Positions 22,515-34,891 of a stretch of 64,000 nt of DNA are shown here, piece by piece; the stretch's first letter is position 1; each line of letters opens with the position of its first letter. Source of the stretch: Hypomyces perniciosus (lineage: Eukaryota; Ascomycota; Sordariomycetes; Hypocreales; Hypocreaceae); contig SPDT01000005.1 of NCBI GenBank assembly GCA_008477525.1, positions 5,256,925 through 5,320,924 of the forward strand. The letters are read 5' to 3'. The notes beneath the pieces were generated by a model, which had not been told where the DNA came from, did not search any database, and saw only the letters and a list, made by a program, of their open reading frames with translations. A program made the position numbers and the translations under genes.

Positions 22515-24134
22515 TCAGCCCGACCGCTTGGCCTTTTTGCTTGGGACGAAAGGCTCATCTGGCGCGGCATCGGCGGCTATCTCGGAGAGGTATGCCTTGG
22601 CCTCCTGCAGTAGCTTCTTTTCTCCCAGCCTGACTGTGATGGCCATTCTCCGGCGCTCACTGAGGTTGTTTCCCGTTAGAAGACACTCGTCCTCTGGAAT
22701 TGTTGTGGAGTACTGTGCCTCCAGAGTATCCAGTGACTTTGTGATAACAGCATGCTGAACTTCATCCCGTTTTCTCTTATCTGGGATCGACGCAGCGTCA
22801 ACTTTCCGGATAGCCTTGAGGAATGTCTTTAACTGCTCTTGAAGGTCCTCTGGTATTTCATTGAACTTGGCCAGGCCAGCAAATGAGCCATTCGCTTTCG
22901 GCTCATCCGACTCGCGCTCCAAAACAAATGTGTCTTCCATTTCATCCAGGTCCATATGCTGACGCTTCTTGGCGTTAGATCGTGTGTAACCAGGAAATTG
23001 GTAAGGATTGACTCACCACTTTCTCCAACTGCTTTGTCGATATCCTCAAGTGTGTCACCACGGCAGCCTCGACGACAGTCCATGGGATCTCAACGACATC
23101 GTAGCGAGAGTGCCTTGGGGTAACATAACCATAACGGCGAAGGAGTTCAGAGTTCGGGTGGGGTCCGTAGTAGTTTAAAATCTCCTCGCCGGCCCTGATG
23201 GCCCTCAAGGTCGTCACAGTGAGGCTGTCCTCAGCGTAATTAACGTGTGCCTATTACGTGGTTAGTTGAGTCATGGGGTTCTGAGCTCCGAGGTGTGGGG
23301 GGACAAGTATGGTCGCACATTATACTCAGCATCTGCGTTCAAGGTGTCCGCCATCGGAACCATGCCCATTGTGGATTTGGTTTCACGGTCTTCAACCCAC
23401 TCTTCGGCCTGGTCCTCCGTCTCTTGTTCATCCTCATTTTCGAAGTCAAATGCGTACGACATGATAGCACTTCCCATCCGATGGGCCAATTGAATGAGAT
23501 CTTCATCACTGTAAGTCTGGCTGGAGGGAAATACGTCCGGGTGCCTGCGAATAACGGGCAAGAGCTTGGTATGAAACATCTGCTCAGCATCTGCCTTCCC
23601 AATCTTGGATCGTAGAGCACTCGCTTGAAGTTCGTCAATCTCACTATCGGACCAGAACATTGGAGTTTCGAATGAGGTTGGAAGAACGTCGAGATACGGC
23701 TTCCATGGTGAGTTGTCTCCTTGGAAATACTCGAAGATCATGACGAGGATGAGTGCGCTCCAGGGATCCTGCTGCAACCCGTCATCAATTTCCATGGCTG
23801 ATTCGTGATCTCCCTCATGGACAAAAAGGTTGGGCAATCGGTGCCGCAGCTGAGATGTTTCGGTGTTGATAATCCCCTTTCTTGGAATGGTAAATAGGAC
23901 AGTGTCCTCGGGGATATCCTCAACAGCCACTGCCACGTAGACAATTGTCAATCACTGATTACCTAGGTACTATCACTACACTCGCAGGTATGAGGCCAGC
24001 CTACCTATGCCACGGCCAGCATTGCGGGCTCGGAGGTCGACGATCTGGATCTGCTCCGAAAATGTTGACCCGTGAAGAGATTTGAACCATTGTAGGAACG
24101 CCTGGGTTTTGCTATCAAAATCCAGGGATGCCAT
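22515..24134 (-). CDS. RKM4: SET-domain ribosomal-lysine N-methyltransferase, RKM4/SETD6-like
   Basis: A SET methyltransferase with a Rubisco-LSMT-type substrate-binding C-terminus. Yeast Rkm4 monomethylates ribosomal protein L42. Four exons (24134-24005, 23929-23319, 23250-23017 and 22958-22515) join in frame to 472 residues, and all three introns have good consensus ends. Key SET elements are split by introns: RARNAGRGI before VAVEDIPEDTVLF (the GxG region), then MVPMADTLNADAEYN joined to AHVNYAEDSLTV, and GEEILNYYGPHPNSELLRRYGY, which supplies the catalytic tyrosine and the NxxH-like site in diverged form. The last exon is helical and charged and ends in a Lys/Arg tail. Family is confident; the exact substrate is inferred. 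Confidence 0.88.
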
Positions 24135-24745
24135 GATGAGGATAACCTTCAACCTTGAGGACTTGGAAGTCAAAAAGGAGCAGCTGCGTAAGAGAAATGA
24201 ATTGGCGACCAAAAATCTGAAATTTTTGTTGGAAATAGTGTTGAGGGTTCGCTGAGAAATGAAATCTTCTTAGACCAGGAGCGACCAAATTTTGCACAGT
24301 GAGAATATTGTGTATACGGTTATCGGCACTGTACTGTCCACCTTGCTTGATATACATACGCCACGATGATGCGATGCACAGGTTAATGCAAGGTAGCAAT
24401 TTAAGAGTCAATGCGTCACTCATTCTAGAAAATAATTAATATATAAGCTCATTGCGCCATGTGTTGGGAAATAATCGTATCCAGGCTATCCAGGCCGATG
24501 AACGGAGAACTCTCAACAGAGGAGATATCCTAGCTCGATTACACTTCACTTACAGAAAGGGTCTATTATGAGAGCGCATATCCAGTTCGGGGTGGCGATG
24601 TCTTTGTTTTATAAAAAAGAAAGAAAGAGATATTTCCTGATTGTCAAAGCAAGTCAGCAATGTAGATCCTACTGACATGGTATCTCCAAAAGGCTCGTTT
24701 GCTGTCTTCTCTACTCATATCTCCAGCCCTCAAAAAGGTTCACGT
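24135..24745. other. Spacer between RKM4-like and UVDE genes
   Basis: No gene is visible. Both flanking genes are on the minus strand, so this holds the promoter of the SET gene and the 3' region of UVDE. Confidence 0.6.
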
Positions 24746-26608
24746 TCAGTCGTCATCAGTAGCACTCCTCTTGCCCTTCTTAGCCTCTCTCTTTCTCGGC
24801 CGTAGCCATTCCTCCATGCCCTCAGGCCAGTAAACACGATTCTGCGGGCCTCCCATACCAAATTCCTCAGGGCTGATAGTCTTCTCGACTGTCTCTCCTA
24901 CACCATTTTCAATATCCGAGCTGCCATTCTTCACTCTTTTGGCGCTTTTCTTGGCAGTTTGTTTCCTAAGCTCATCATCTCGCTCATGGGGCACGATATC
25001 GTTGAAGAGGTCCCAGCCAGGCAGCTTGAAGATTCGCACGAGCTCAAAGACGGCTTGTTCCTTGTCCTTTGCTTCGATCATCAGGTCCATGTCTGGATCG
25101 CAGGGCGGGAGCGTCTTGACCCGGGCAGAGTGCTTGCGCCGATCCCTTGGCGTGACGGCATCGGCAGTGGGTTCGCTGTAGTGCATCTTCTGTCGGATGT
25201 TTTTCCTCGTCCAGGTTCTCTTGATGCGGTCGAAAAGGCTCATGATGTCCAACGTGCCTTCACGCATGCTAGTGTCGAAGATGATGTTGTGGTGGTGGAA
25301 ATCCAAGACTAAGGGGATGTTGAGCTCCTCACAGATAGGCAGCAGGTCATGTACGCTCCATGAGACATCGTCATTTTCCAAAACTAGCCTCTTCTTGACT
25401 CCATCCGATAGTTTAGCATAGTTTTCTCGAAACCGGTCCAGAGTCGCCGCCTTATCGCCGTAGGTGCCACCCATGTGAAGAATCATCACAGCATCTCGGT
25501 CCAACTGCTCCGGCAGTTTCAGCAGCGATAGCATCTCATCATGGTATTCCAAATCTCGGATAGAAGCGGCCACCACTTCCTTCCTAGGGCTAGCAATCTG
25601 CGTATATTGGCCGGGATGTGTCGTAAGGCGATGGCCCAGTTCGGCCGCTACTTTGCCCGCCTCAGCTAATGCGTCTGCCGCAAAGGGGGCGACTTTGTAG
25701 CCGTACTCTTCGTGACTTGCAAACGGAAACATGTCACTGCTGAGCCTTAGGAACTTGATTCCATACTTTTCGTTCCACCGCAACATCTTCACGATATCTT
25801 GGGCGTTTGCGAGCCCGAGATCCTGCACATGCTTGAGTCCCAGTCGCACATCCGGCGGCTGGGTTTTGTCAGGTCGATTCTTGGTCGGGTGTCCGGGCTG
25901 GGTGGGATCCTGCAGAGGGTGTCGGTGTTCGAGGATTGAGGAGATCCGACATGTCCTTGAGGAGAAAACCGGGGGATTAGCAGACCTCAAGTATGTGTTA
26001 ATGCACGCCTAATAGTATCGTCAGTACTACGTTAAATAACGGAATTGGGATGTTTTAAGGAGCATACATACATAGCCCAGCCGACCTTTCCATGGCAATG
26101 GCAAGAAATCGCTGTTCACGGGAGGTGGTCTTCGGATGCATATATCAGCCGCTTCCACGTCCGACTTTTCATCGGCGGCATCGACCATGCCTATATTAAC
26201 TCCATTCTGGTTCTCGGAGGCCTGCTGATTCGAGGCTGTCCCATTTTGTGCCTTGCTTTGGACTTTTAGTCTCTTTGACGCAGCCGGTCCAGTCCTCAAA
26301 GCGCTCTCTCGAACCTTCTCAATGTCACACTTGGATAGATCCGAGTTCTCAATAGCTAAACGCTGTTTCCTTACCGCTGTCTGCAGTTTTAGTCCCATTT
26401 CACTTAGTTGTTTCATGGTACGCTGAAATGCTTCTTGTGAATCGGCTTCTTCCATGTGCTGACCTGGGGTACTGCTGGGGCCATTCGCCTTCTGGGCGCT
26501 GGCATTGTCCTGGTCCTTGACGGCGGTTGAGCTTCTCGTACTTCGTCTAACGCTGGCTGGAGGCGGCACAGCTACATGCGGCTCCGTTTTCGCTCGTTTT
26601 GCTGGCAT
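24746..26608 (-). CDS. uve1: UV-damage endonuclease (UVDE/Uve1)
   Basis: UVDE nicks DNA immediately 5' of cyclobutane dimers and 6-4 photoproducts, starting an alternative excision repair path in the nucleus and mitochondria of fungi. Two exons (26608-26072 and 26008-24746) with a 63-nt intron give 599 residues. The N-terminal 170 residues are basic and Ser/Gln-rich, probably a regulatory and targeting tail. The TIM-barrel core starts with GRLGY joined to ACINTYLR at the splice. It continues with KFLRLSSDMFPFASH, RLTTHPGQYTQIASP, VMILHMGGTYGDK, LVLENDDVSWS and LVLDFHHHNI, which together hold the His/Glu/Asp residues of the metal site. The C-terminus is Lys-rich. Length and motif order are normal. 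Confidence 0.95.
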
Positions 26609-28504
26609 GGTGACTGAAGCCTGAAAGGAGAGCCAGGGTCGATAGGAGAAGACAAGTCCGTAGTATCATACACCTGCGCTCGTGACTATATGGACGCGAT
26701 CAGACTCTCTCCTCAGGGTAGGGTCGATAATCCCGCTTGGGAACATGGCGCTTTCAGCTTTCCAGTAAAATTAAATAGTCATAAAAAAAAGGGTGTGCAG
26801 ATGCGAGACTCGGAAAACGGGGGACAGGTGGCGCTTCGATCTGTGCCAATATTCGAGATTCCACGATTTATAGCTATGGCTGCGATGAGGTCATCCGCTC
26901 CGCCATTCCTCGATCGCGAGATCTGGGACTTTATAGATAATACGAAGTACGTACCGTACCGACTCCACTGGCCTAGAAGCTTCAGCCACTCGGACAAACA
27001 ACCATAGGCTCAGGTAAGAGTCTCAGTCTTGTATTCTGGCAAATTCTCTAATGCTGAGATGAGGTTATTAACCACGATATCCTCGTCCAGATCAAACGTC
27101 GAAATTAAGATTTGAGAGGTCGATCCCGAAGTTGACGGCTTACTGGGGGTTTATAGTACCTGCAGCTAACCATACTAAATCTCGCCCAAATAAGAGACAT
27201 TGGGCTATTATACAGAACGATCTATCGCCAGGGACCAGCCAATGGGTGTAAGTACGCGAGAGGATCCTCCATACCAAACTCCGTATCGCTTCTCGGTTCT
27301 CTCCGAGCGTGGCTACGAGTACTCGAGTCATGAATTATCGGCATGTTACCATAGAGGCGAGCGCCAAAATGGTCAGATAGAAAAACGACACCCAGCAAAC
27401 ATAAAACATAACAAGATGGACAGAAATGCATCGATTCATAGGGTTTGTAAGCGCAAAATTTATTCATTTTTAAAATGTAGATATACATTTGTTTTTGTTG
27501 GATATTGTGTTTCGTCGCTGAGATGGCCATTCACATGTGTGGGTGTGCTCACGAGGCTCCAATGCAATATTGATTGGTTGGACATCTAGTCCGTATTGGG
27601 GGCTGCTCCTCCAGACCAGGAAAAGCAGAGGCAAACTAATTGACTGACTGGGAAGCTCGGGCCCATGACGATCCAAGCCATGGCTGAATGAGGCGTCTGC
27701 AGCTTTGGCCAACAGACGTTAGTGGAATTCATTTACATACATCGACTATCCAACCCCCGACTCGATAAAGAGAGAGTACTGTGGGCTTCGTCAGTGCTTC
27801 TGGAAGGATGACTGCCAAGAAACACCGCCCGGAACCCTATCACTTTTAAGTTTGGTGCTGATATGATTTTCCTGGTCAGTGGAACCAAAGGCTTGAGGGT
27901 TGATTGGTTGCGTGAGTCAAGGCTGTATACATAGTGCTGAAGCCAAGCCGCGATAACCAACCGCATTGAGCTCCGTACTCTTTATAATGGTACGAATCAA
28001 TAGAGAGACTATCTATTTGTTATAAGGAGTCGATATTCCAACATCGGGCTGTTACACCACTCAACACACAGCCGTCAGAGTTGACACCTATTCATAATCC
28101 TAGATGGATCTTGCATGTCACACAACACACATGGAGGGAAAACATGAGAGTTACAAGGATCCCATGTTTGTTCATGGTTCATTCAATGCCAAGTCCATTG
28201 TGGCTTCCTCCTGCCAAGAATTTGCCCCGACGAGCGGATGAAATCATGTTGTGCTGCCAAGCAGGCGGTATATGCAGAAACTTCTGCCTCTTACGAACGG
28301 TTTGCCCAATTCCATCTCTTCTTCAATCTCCTCACTCCCTGCTAGGTGCACAGTTGTTGTTATTACTATTGGGTTGGTAGTATCTTGCATCTTTACAAGG
28401 TCAGCTTTCTGACTTCTTCACAGGCCCATCCCCTTTCATTTCAGCGGCTGTATCAGACATTCACATCCCGGATCGTCCTGCTCCACCCTTGTCGCTCGAA
28501 TAGC
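26609..28504. other. 1.9 kb divergent spacer between UVDE and the ENA ATPase
   Basis: No gene was recognised. Small open frames at 26.7-27.0, 27.2-27.6 and 28.1-28.4 kb lack recognisable content. It presumably contains the promoters of both flanking genes; specific regulator sites cannot be asserted. Confidence 0.5.
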
Positions 28505-31500
28505 ATGGGCGATAAAACGAACCAAATTCTGCCAGAGCATCATGTCTCTGGCCAATCCAACAAACTCCTGTCGGCACCCGCCCACTCTTTGACCGCTGAA
28601 CAGGCGGTTCAAGAGCTAGGCGCAAATATCGAGGCTGGCTTGACTCCAGAAGAAGCAAAGAGCCGTCTTGAGAGCTATGGACGCAACGAGTTTGGCGAGC
28701 AAAAGGGCGTCCAGCCCGTCAAGATCTTCATCGGCCAGATTGCCAACGCTTTGACTATGGTGAGTCCCTTCATGTATACCACATCTCCCCATAGCGTCGC
28801 CGCATCTGGCTTACCGGCATTGCCTGCCCTTAGGTTCTAATTCTGGCCATGGCCGCTTCGTTTGGCATTCAGTCGTGGATTGAGGGTGGCGTCATCACTG
28901 CTGTCATCATTCTCAATATCGTCGTTGGCTTCTTTCAAGAATTCATGGCTGCCAAGACCATGGACTCTCTTCGTTCGCTCAGTTCACCCACTGCTCAGGC
29001 TGTTCGCAATGGCAATAATGAGACCGTTGTCACGGCTGAGATCGTTCCTGGAGACATGGTTGAGCTAAAGATGGGCGACACTATCCCTGCTGATATTCGT
29101 CTCATTGAGGCTGTCAATTTCGAAACCAACGAAGCACTGCTTACCGGCGAGTCACTTCCTGTGCGCAAAGAGGTCAACTCGACCTTCGACGCCGACACTG
29201 GGCCTGGTGACCGTCTCAATGTCGCTTACAGTTCCTCGACAGTGACCAAGGGCCGTGCCCGTGGCATTGTCTTTGCCACTGGCATGTATACCGAAATCGG
29301 TCAGATTGCTGCTGCTCTTCGAGGTAAAAGTCCACGCCGTCGCCAGCCTAAGCGCAGAGATGATGGCACAACACACATGGGAAGATGGCTTGAAGCTTGG
29401 GTCATGACTTTTGCCGATGCTGTTGGTCGGTTCCTCGGTGTCAACGTTGGCACTCCCCTGCAGAAGAAGCTCTCCAAACTGGCTCTGCTATTGCTTGGAG
29501 TAGCCGTTGTCTGTGCCATCATTGTGCTCGCGGCCAACAAGTTTGACACTGAGCAGGAGGTCATCATCTATGCTGTTGCTACAGGCTTATCCATGATTCC
29601 AGCTTCTCTGATTGTAGTCCTTACCATTACCATGGCTGCTGGCACCAAACGCATGGTACATCGTCATGTTGTTGTCCGAAACCTCAAGAGTCTTGAGGCT
29701 CTGGGGGCGGTTTCTAGTAAGCGTATCATATCCCCCAATCTTGTCAATCGCTTAACTTGCCCTTAGATATCTGCTCGGACAAGACTGGCACCCTGACCCA
29801 GGGGAAAATGATTGTCAAGAAAGCGTGGATACCTGGCCGTGGCACATACTCTGTTGACGCAACCAATGAGCCATTTAACCCGACAGCCGGGAAACTTGGT
29901 CTCAAGAATGCGGAACCAAGAGACATCAAGTTCCAGTCTGCCGATTCTGATGGTGACGCCATCAATGCTGAGGAGATGGCTGCCAAAGATGCTACTCTCC
30001 GAGAATATCTCAACGTTGCTTCGCTGGCTAATCTTGCGTCTGTTTCTCAGATCAATGGTGAGTGGCATGGCCGTGGTGACCCTACAGAAATTGCTATCCA
30101 AGTCTTTGCATCCCGTTTCAACTGGAACCGCCTCCGTCTCTCCCAAGGTACAAGTGCAGAGTGGAACCAAGTTGCCGAGTTTCCATTCGACTCGGACGTC
30201 AAAAGGATGTCGGTCATTTTCGAGAATCGAGTTACACAGAAGCAGTGGCTTTTCACCAAGGGAGCTGTCGAACGGGTTCTGAAACTGTGTCCTCGGTATG
30301 CCATTGGCGACGAGATAATGGAGTTTCCCGAGGAAGTCCAAAGCGAAGTGCTCGAGAATATGGAGGCCATGGCCCGTCTTGGCCTCCGTGTGCTTGCGCT
30401 TGCCAGCAAGACAGATATACGACATGTCCAGGAAAACGAGGCAGAGTTGCACCGAACCCAGTTTGAGAAAGATTTAGTTTTCCGAGGGCTTATTGGACTT
30501 TACGACCCTCCTCGCCCTGAGTCTGCCCCATCTGTGAAGATGTGTCACGGAGCTGGCATCAGTGTACACATGTTGACGGGCGACCATCCTGAAACTGCGC
30601 GCGCAATCGCTCTCGAAGTTGGAATACTGCCCACCAGGATGTCAGAGATTGCTGCTGATGTGGCTAGCACTATGGTCATGGCCGCCTCCGATTTTGACAA
30701 GCTGACTGACGAGGAGATTGATCATCTCCCCAATCTGCCTCTCGTCGTTGCTCGATGTGCTCCACAGACCAAGGTCCGGATGATTGAGGCTCTCCATCGC
30801 CGTAAGTGCTTCGTCGCCATGACAGGTGACGGCGTCAACGACTCGCCTAGCTTGAAACGAGCTGATGTGGGCATCGCCATGGGACTGGCGGGTTCCGACG
30901 TGGCCAAGGAGGCATCTGACATTGTACTCATGGATGACAACTTTGCGTCCATTCTAAACGCTGTGGAAGAAGGCCGTCGAATGTTTGATAACATTCAGAA
31001 GTTTATTCTGCACGTCCTTGCTGAGAACATTGCACAGGCTTTTACACTCTTGGTTGGTCTGGCCTTCAAGGATGAACGTGGCATATCCGTCTTCCCACTG
31101 GCGCCTGTAGAGATTCTGTGGATCATCATGATCACCTCCGGTATGCCAGACATGGGACTCGGGTTTGAGGAAGCTGCTCCAGACATCATGCAGCGTCCAC
31201 CGCAAAACGTAAGTTTGCACCCTTTCTTTTCGCTACATAGGGATAAATGTATCTAACAACGTTCACAGCTGAAACAGGGTGCCTTCACGCCCGAACTTCT
31301 CCTTGATATGGTTGTCTACGGCACCTGGATGTCCGCCTTGTGTCTATCCTCCTTTGTTCTTGTTGTGTATGGCTTCGGTAATGGTTCCGCTGATATCGGT
31401 CACAACTGCAACAACGAATACTCCGAGTCCTGCGAGGTTGTCTTCCGCGCCCGCGCCACCACCTTTGCATGCCTAACATGGTTCGCTCTCTTCCTGGCAT

Positions 31501-31970
31501 GGGAGATGGTCAACATGCGCCGGTCCTTTTTCCGCATGCAACCCAAGAGCAAGCGCTACTTCACGCAGTGGATTGTGGACACCTGGCGTAACCAGTTCCT
31601 GTTCTGGGCCATCGTGGCTGGCTTTGTGACCATGTTCCCTCTCATTTACATCCCCAAGTTGAACACTGTGATCTTCAAACACTCCGCCATCAGTTGGGAG
31701 TGGGGTATCGTCTTCGTTGAAGCAATTCTCTTCTTTATGGGCATTGAGAGTTGGAAGTGGGCCAAACGTGTTTACTTCCGTCGTATGGCGAGGAAGAGCA
31801 CGGGCGGCGTTCAGGATCTCGAGGCGCGTGTGTTTGGTCACTACTTCAAGTCTAGCGAGGTGATGATGGGCCGTGGAACTGAATCTAGTTCCGAGAACGT
31901 AGAAGAAAAGTCTATTGACAGGCGACTACAGGTGGATGGATCCGATAAGAACGTCCCGGCAGCTCAATAA
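28505..31970 (+). CDS. ENA1: ENA-type Na+ (K+/Li+) exporting P-type ATPase
   Basis: This is a P-type ATPase of subfamily IID, which extrudes Na+ or K+ across the fungal plasma membrane, chiefly at high salt or high pH. Four exons (28505-28759, 28834-29716, 29767-31208 and 31269-31970) give 1093 residues, the usual ENA length. Visible motifs are an N-terminal cation-ATPase domain (SRLESYGRNEFGEQKG), LLTGESLPVRK of the actuator domain, SLSMIPASL-type helix 4, CSDKTGTLTQGKM with the phosphorylated Asp near residue 384, FTKGAVERVL for nucleotide binding, MLTGDHPETARAIA and MTGDGVNDSPSLKRADVGIA. Intron 2 falls just before the DKTGT box. About ten hydrophobic segments are spread as in the family. 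The C-tail is acidic and short. The intergenic regions are long on both sides. Confidence 0.96.
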
Positions 31971-34122
31971 CATATGTGGGAGCTGGGGAGCCGAAAGGGG
32001 ACGAGGAGATGGCGGTGGTATGGGGTAGACGGCCAGATGGGGTGGGGTTAGGGAGATTAGAGATGCGTTAACGGGGTTAATAAGGTAAGTAGGGGGATGG
32101 GGAGAAGAGACAGTAGTAGATGACTTTGGACGAGGATTTGAGCAGGAAGAATGGTGGCTAGGTGAGTTGTTGAGAGGGCGAAAGAAAAAAAGACGAAATA
32201 TTCGTAGATAGGCTTGGGGATGACATAGTATATCGAGACAGATCATTTACTTCGTAGACAATAAATTTAGGTTTAGGAACAGAGTAGAGTTTGCAGAATG
32301 CCCTGTTTGTCTAATTTTCATTGAAGCCACGGACTGGTGAACGTCGCAATTTGTTTCATATCCTACCTAAGTTTGATGGTGGGTCTTGGATCCAATACTA
32401 TGCTGCAGATGCAATAACAAGGCTCAAGGCTGAGTCTCACGGTCTTCGGAGCGAAGAAGAAACAGCAAGATGACGAACTACGAGTAGAGGTTCGTATTCC
32501 ACATATCTCTAGATCCCATCGGGTAAGATGTTGGAAAAGGCGTCTTGCCCACCAACGGTCTGTGTAGGGAAGAAATTACGCAGTGCTCATCTGGGACGCC
32601 ATAGCTTGAGTTATGAGATGGTATATCTCTTCACCGAAAGTCCCAATATGCGTACATCCAAGAGACCAAGTGAATCATGTTTTGCACCAGTCGGGTTATT
32701 ACTCCAAGACCATGGAGACGGGCCTTCTTGCCCTTTTTAAGTCTTTACGTTCACGCCTGGTTCGAGGGCTGGAATGTCTGGGAAAAGATCAAAAGATGAT
32801 AGGCAAAGACATACAGACGCTGAACACCTGCTGATGAAGCTAGACTGCTGTGCATTGTGACGATCGAGGGGCAATGGCGTGATGGTTGTTGGTCCACGAA
32901 GCAGTAAGAGAGAACGGCGACGTCTCAGATGAGAGTGAGAGATGGATACCGAGCTTGTACTGACCCGAGAGAATGGTGTTTGGGACGCTGATGAACTCAG
33001 CGAATAGCGAGGCAAGTCTCACTGGACGGAAGAGAAGATGTCATAGGTCAATTTCCGAGGGCGTACTCAGATATGTGTGTGCGTGTCTTGCGTAGAAGTG
33101 TCCCCGAGAAGCACCAAAGAACGATGAAATGATGGGAAAGTTCAAGAAACGCATCCGCCGAAAAGAGGTTAGTATGCTTCAGAGAAGAGCCATGCCCGCC
33201 TATTTGCTTTTTCCTCTTGCTCCCTGTGTGATGTCTCGCTTTGCACCCAGCTATTTCTGTCATATTTTCTTTTATTCATCTCTAGTTTGTTTGAGCTTTG
33301 GTTGGCTTTTGTGGGCGCTTCCCCTTGTTGTCTTACCTGAGCTGAGGTCTGGGCGCCGAGTGAAACGATAATAATACTACGGAGTATTAGTACCATTCAC
33401 CCCTTTCCCCGAGAAGTGATAGAGACAGCCATGCCACGCGTGCATGGAGAGCGGGAAGGATGTGATACGGCACTAACTGGAATGAATTAGAAAGGTTAAT
33501 TGGTAGCCCAGAGGGCTGAGGAAGAGAGCTGAAATGAAAGAGAGACTATGGCGTCGGTGAGACCAGGGCTGAAGAAAAAGAGGAAAGCCAAATCAGTCCA
33601 ACTGAAAGTTTGATTAAAAAGGGCGAATCTTGCGAGCAGTAGGAGTCAAGTTGTACGTACGAAGTAGAGTCCCGCAGAGTAGGTGTATAGTTGTGATTTC
33701 TGACACTTGCCTCGGCTGGCCCGGAGCTCCGTGCATCCTGACGGGGATTCAGATGCTACCCAGATCTTCTAATGTGCGAATATCAATGCCCCAATTTTAA
33801 TGCTACGCGAGGAAACTCAAATCCACGTGGAGCGGGAAGTCTGAGCACCAAAGATGGGATTAGTAAATGTCAACAGGCGACAAGCACTGCTCCATGGAGC
33901 GATCGCCAGCCAAGGCCGGCGATCCGGAGGACAATTGAGTAATATCTTGATAAGAAAAAGACATTTATCTGACTTACAGCAGACTTGTCCATGCCAAGAA
34001 AATAAGAGACGAGTGGTGATTGAGCAACAGGCCACGGAGGGAGTACAAAGGCACATTGCGGAAGTCCGCCCATGTAACAAACTCAGCCAGGGTATTATGC
34101 ATGTTCTCTCCATAGGTGGAAA
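31971..34122. other. First part of a 5.8 kb gene-poor stretch
   Basis: No gene is recognised between the ENA stop and 34.1 kb. Purine-rich runs follow the ENA stop (about 31975-32190). Small open frames at 32.5-32.8 and 33.1-33.4 kb carry no family signal. Confidence 0.5.
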
Positions 34123-34566
34123 CTATATGTAACGAGGATCAAGGGCAGGATGATTGCATTCAGGCCAGTAGTAGTACTGCATTTGCAGGGCTCCGTACTT
34201 CTGTGCTCGGGGAAGAATTTTCCCATGGAGTCCAAAGAAGATAGATGTCCGTGAATGATGGATATGGGTAAGCCCGCGGGTGCCGGTGTGAATTGCAATC
34301 AGCTCCAGACTCTCCAGGTTAGTTCCACTGGGATTATTACCCCATTTTCCGAAGAAGGAAAACGAACCAGACTGGACTAGAGTGAGATCACGGACTGGCA
34401 TCGTATAGGTTCCGCTGTCGTGAGAAACTAGAGCGGGATGATTGTCAGTTAATCGGCGATGTGTGGCTTGAGGATAACGAGGATTAGCGCTCTCGCCGCT
34501 TTTGCTGGGGCACCTTTTCCGAACAGACCAAGGGAATGAATGGCCCCCAAGGTTGGGGAAATACAT
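34123..34566 (-). CDS. Possible small hypothetical protein (147 residues)
   Basis: This is an uninterrupted ATG-to-TAG frame with a clear preference for C or T at third codon positions, as in the confident genes here, which argues for coding. The family is not recognised. There is no signal peptide or membrane segment; the middle is Gly/His-rich (THIHHSRTS) and the C-terminus is aromatic (MQYYYWPECNH). It sits 239 bp from the tRNA-Cys gene, on the same strand. It could be a lineage-specific gene, an exon of a larger gene, or chance. Confidence 0.35.
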   Translation of the reverse strand: MYFPNLGGHSFPWSVRKRCPSKSGESANPRYPQATHRRLTDNHPALVSHDSGTYTMPVRDLTLVQSGSFSFFGKWGNNPSGTNLESLELIAIHTGTRGLTHIHHSRTSIFFGLHGKILPRAQKYGALQMQYYYWPECNHPALDPRYI

Positions 34567-34804
34567 AGTCTATGATGCAGCAGCATGGTTAACCCGTTGC
34601 AGAGAAGCTCAAGTTTATACTTGACTTAACGAGACTGAGTTTGAACTATGAGTAGTAGGAGAAATAACATCGAGCGAGGAGAGAAAAAAAGTGAGTGACC
34701 TGGTATCAATCAATCAACCATCATCATCCATGGTGAAAAAAAAGACATAGAAGATCCATCCATCTTCTGGACAGAGAAGAGAGTCCAAAAAAAAGTATCG
34801 AGTC

Positions 34805-34891
34805 AGGACCGGGCGATAATCGAAATCGCGACCTAGAGATGGGTTGCTGCACAAGCTGCAATCTCTCGCTCTACCACTGAGCTACCAGTCC
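34805..34891 (-). tRNA. tRNA-Cys (GCA) with a 15-nt intron
   Basis: Read on the minus strand, all arms pair. The acceptor GGACTGG/CCGGTCC has one G-U pair, the D arm is GCTC/GAGC, the anticodon stem is AGAGA/TCTCT, and the T arm is GCGAT/ATCGC around TTCGATT. The anticodon loop starts TTGCA, giving anticodon GCA (cysteine). A canonical-position intron (after nucleotide 37) occupies 34841-34855. The unpaired discriminator base is U, the known identity determinant of tRNA-Cys, which supports the call. Fungal tRNA-Cys genes often carry an intron. Confidence 0.93.
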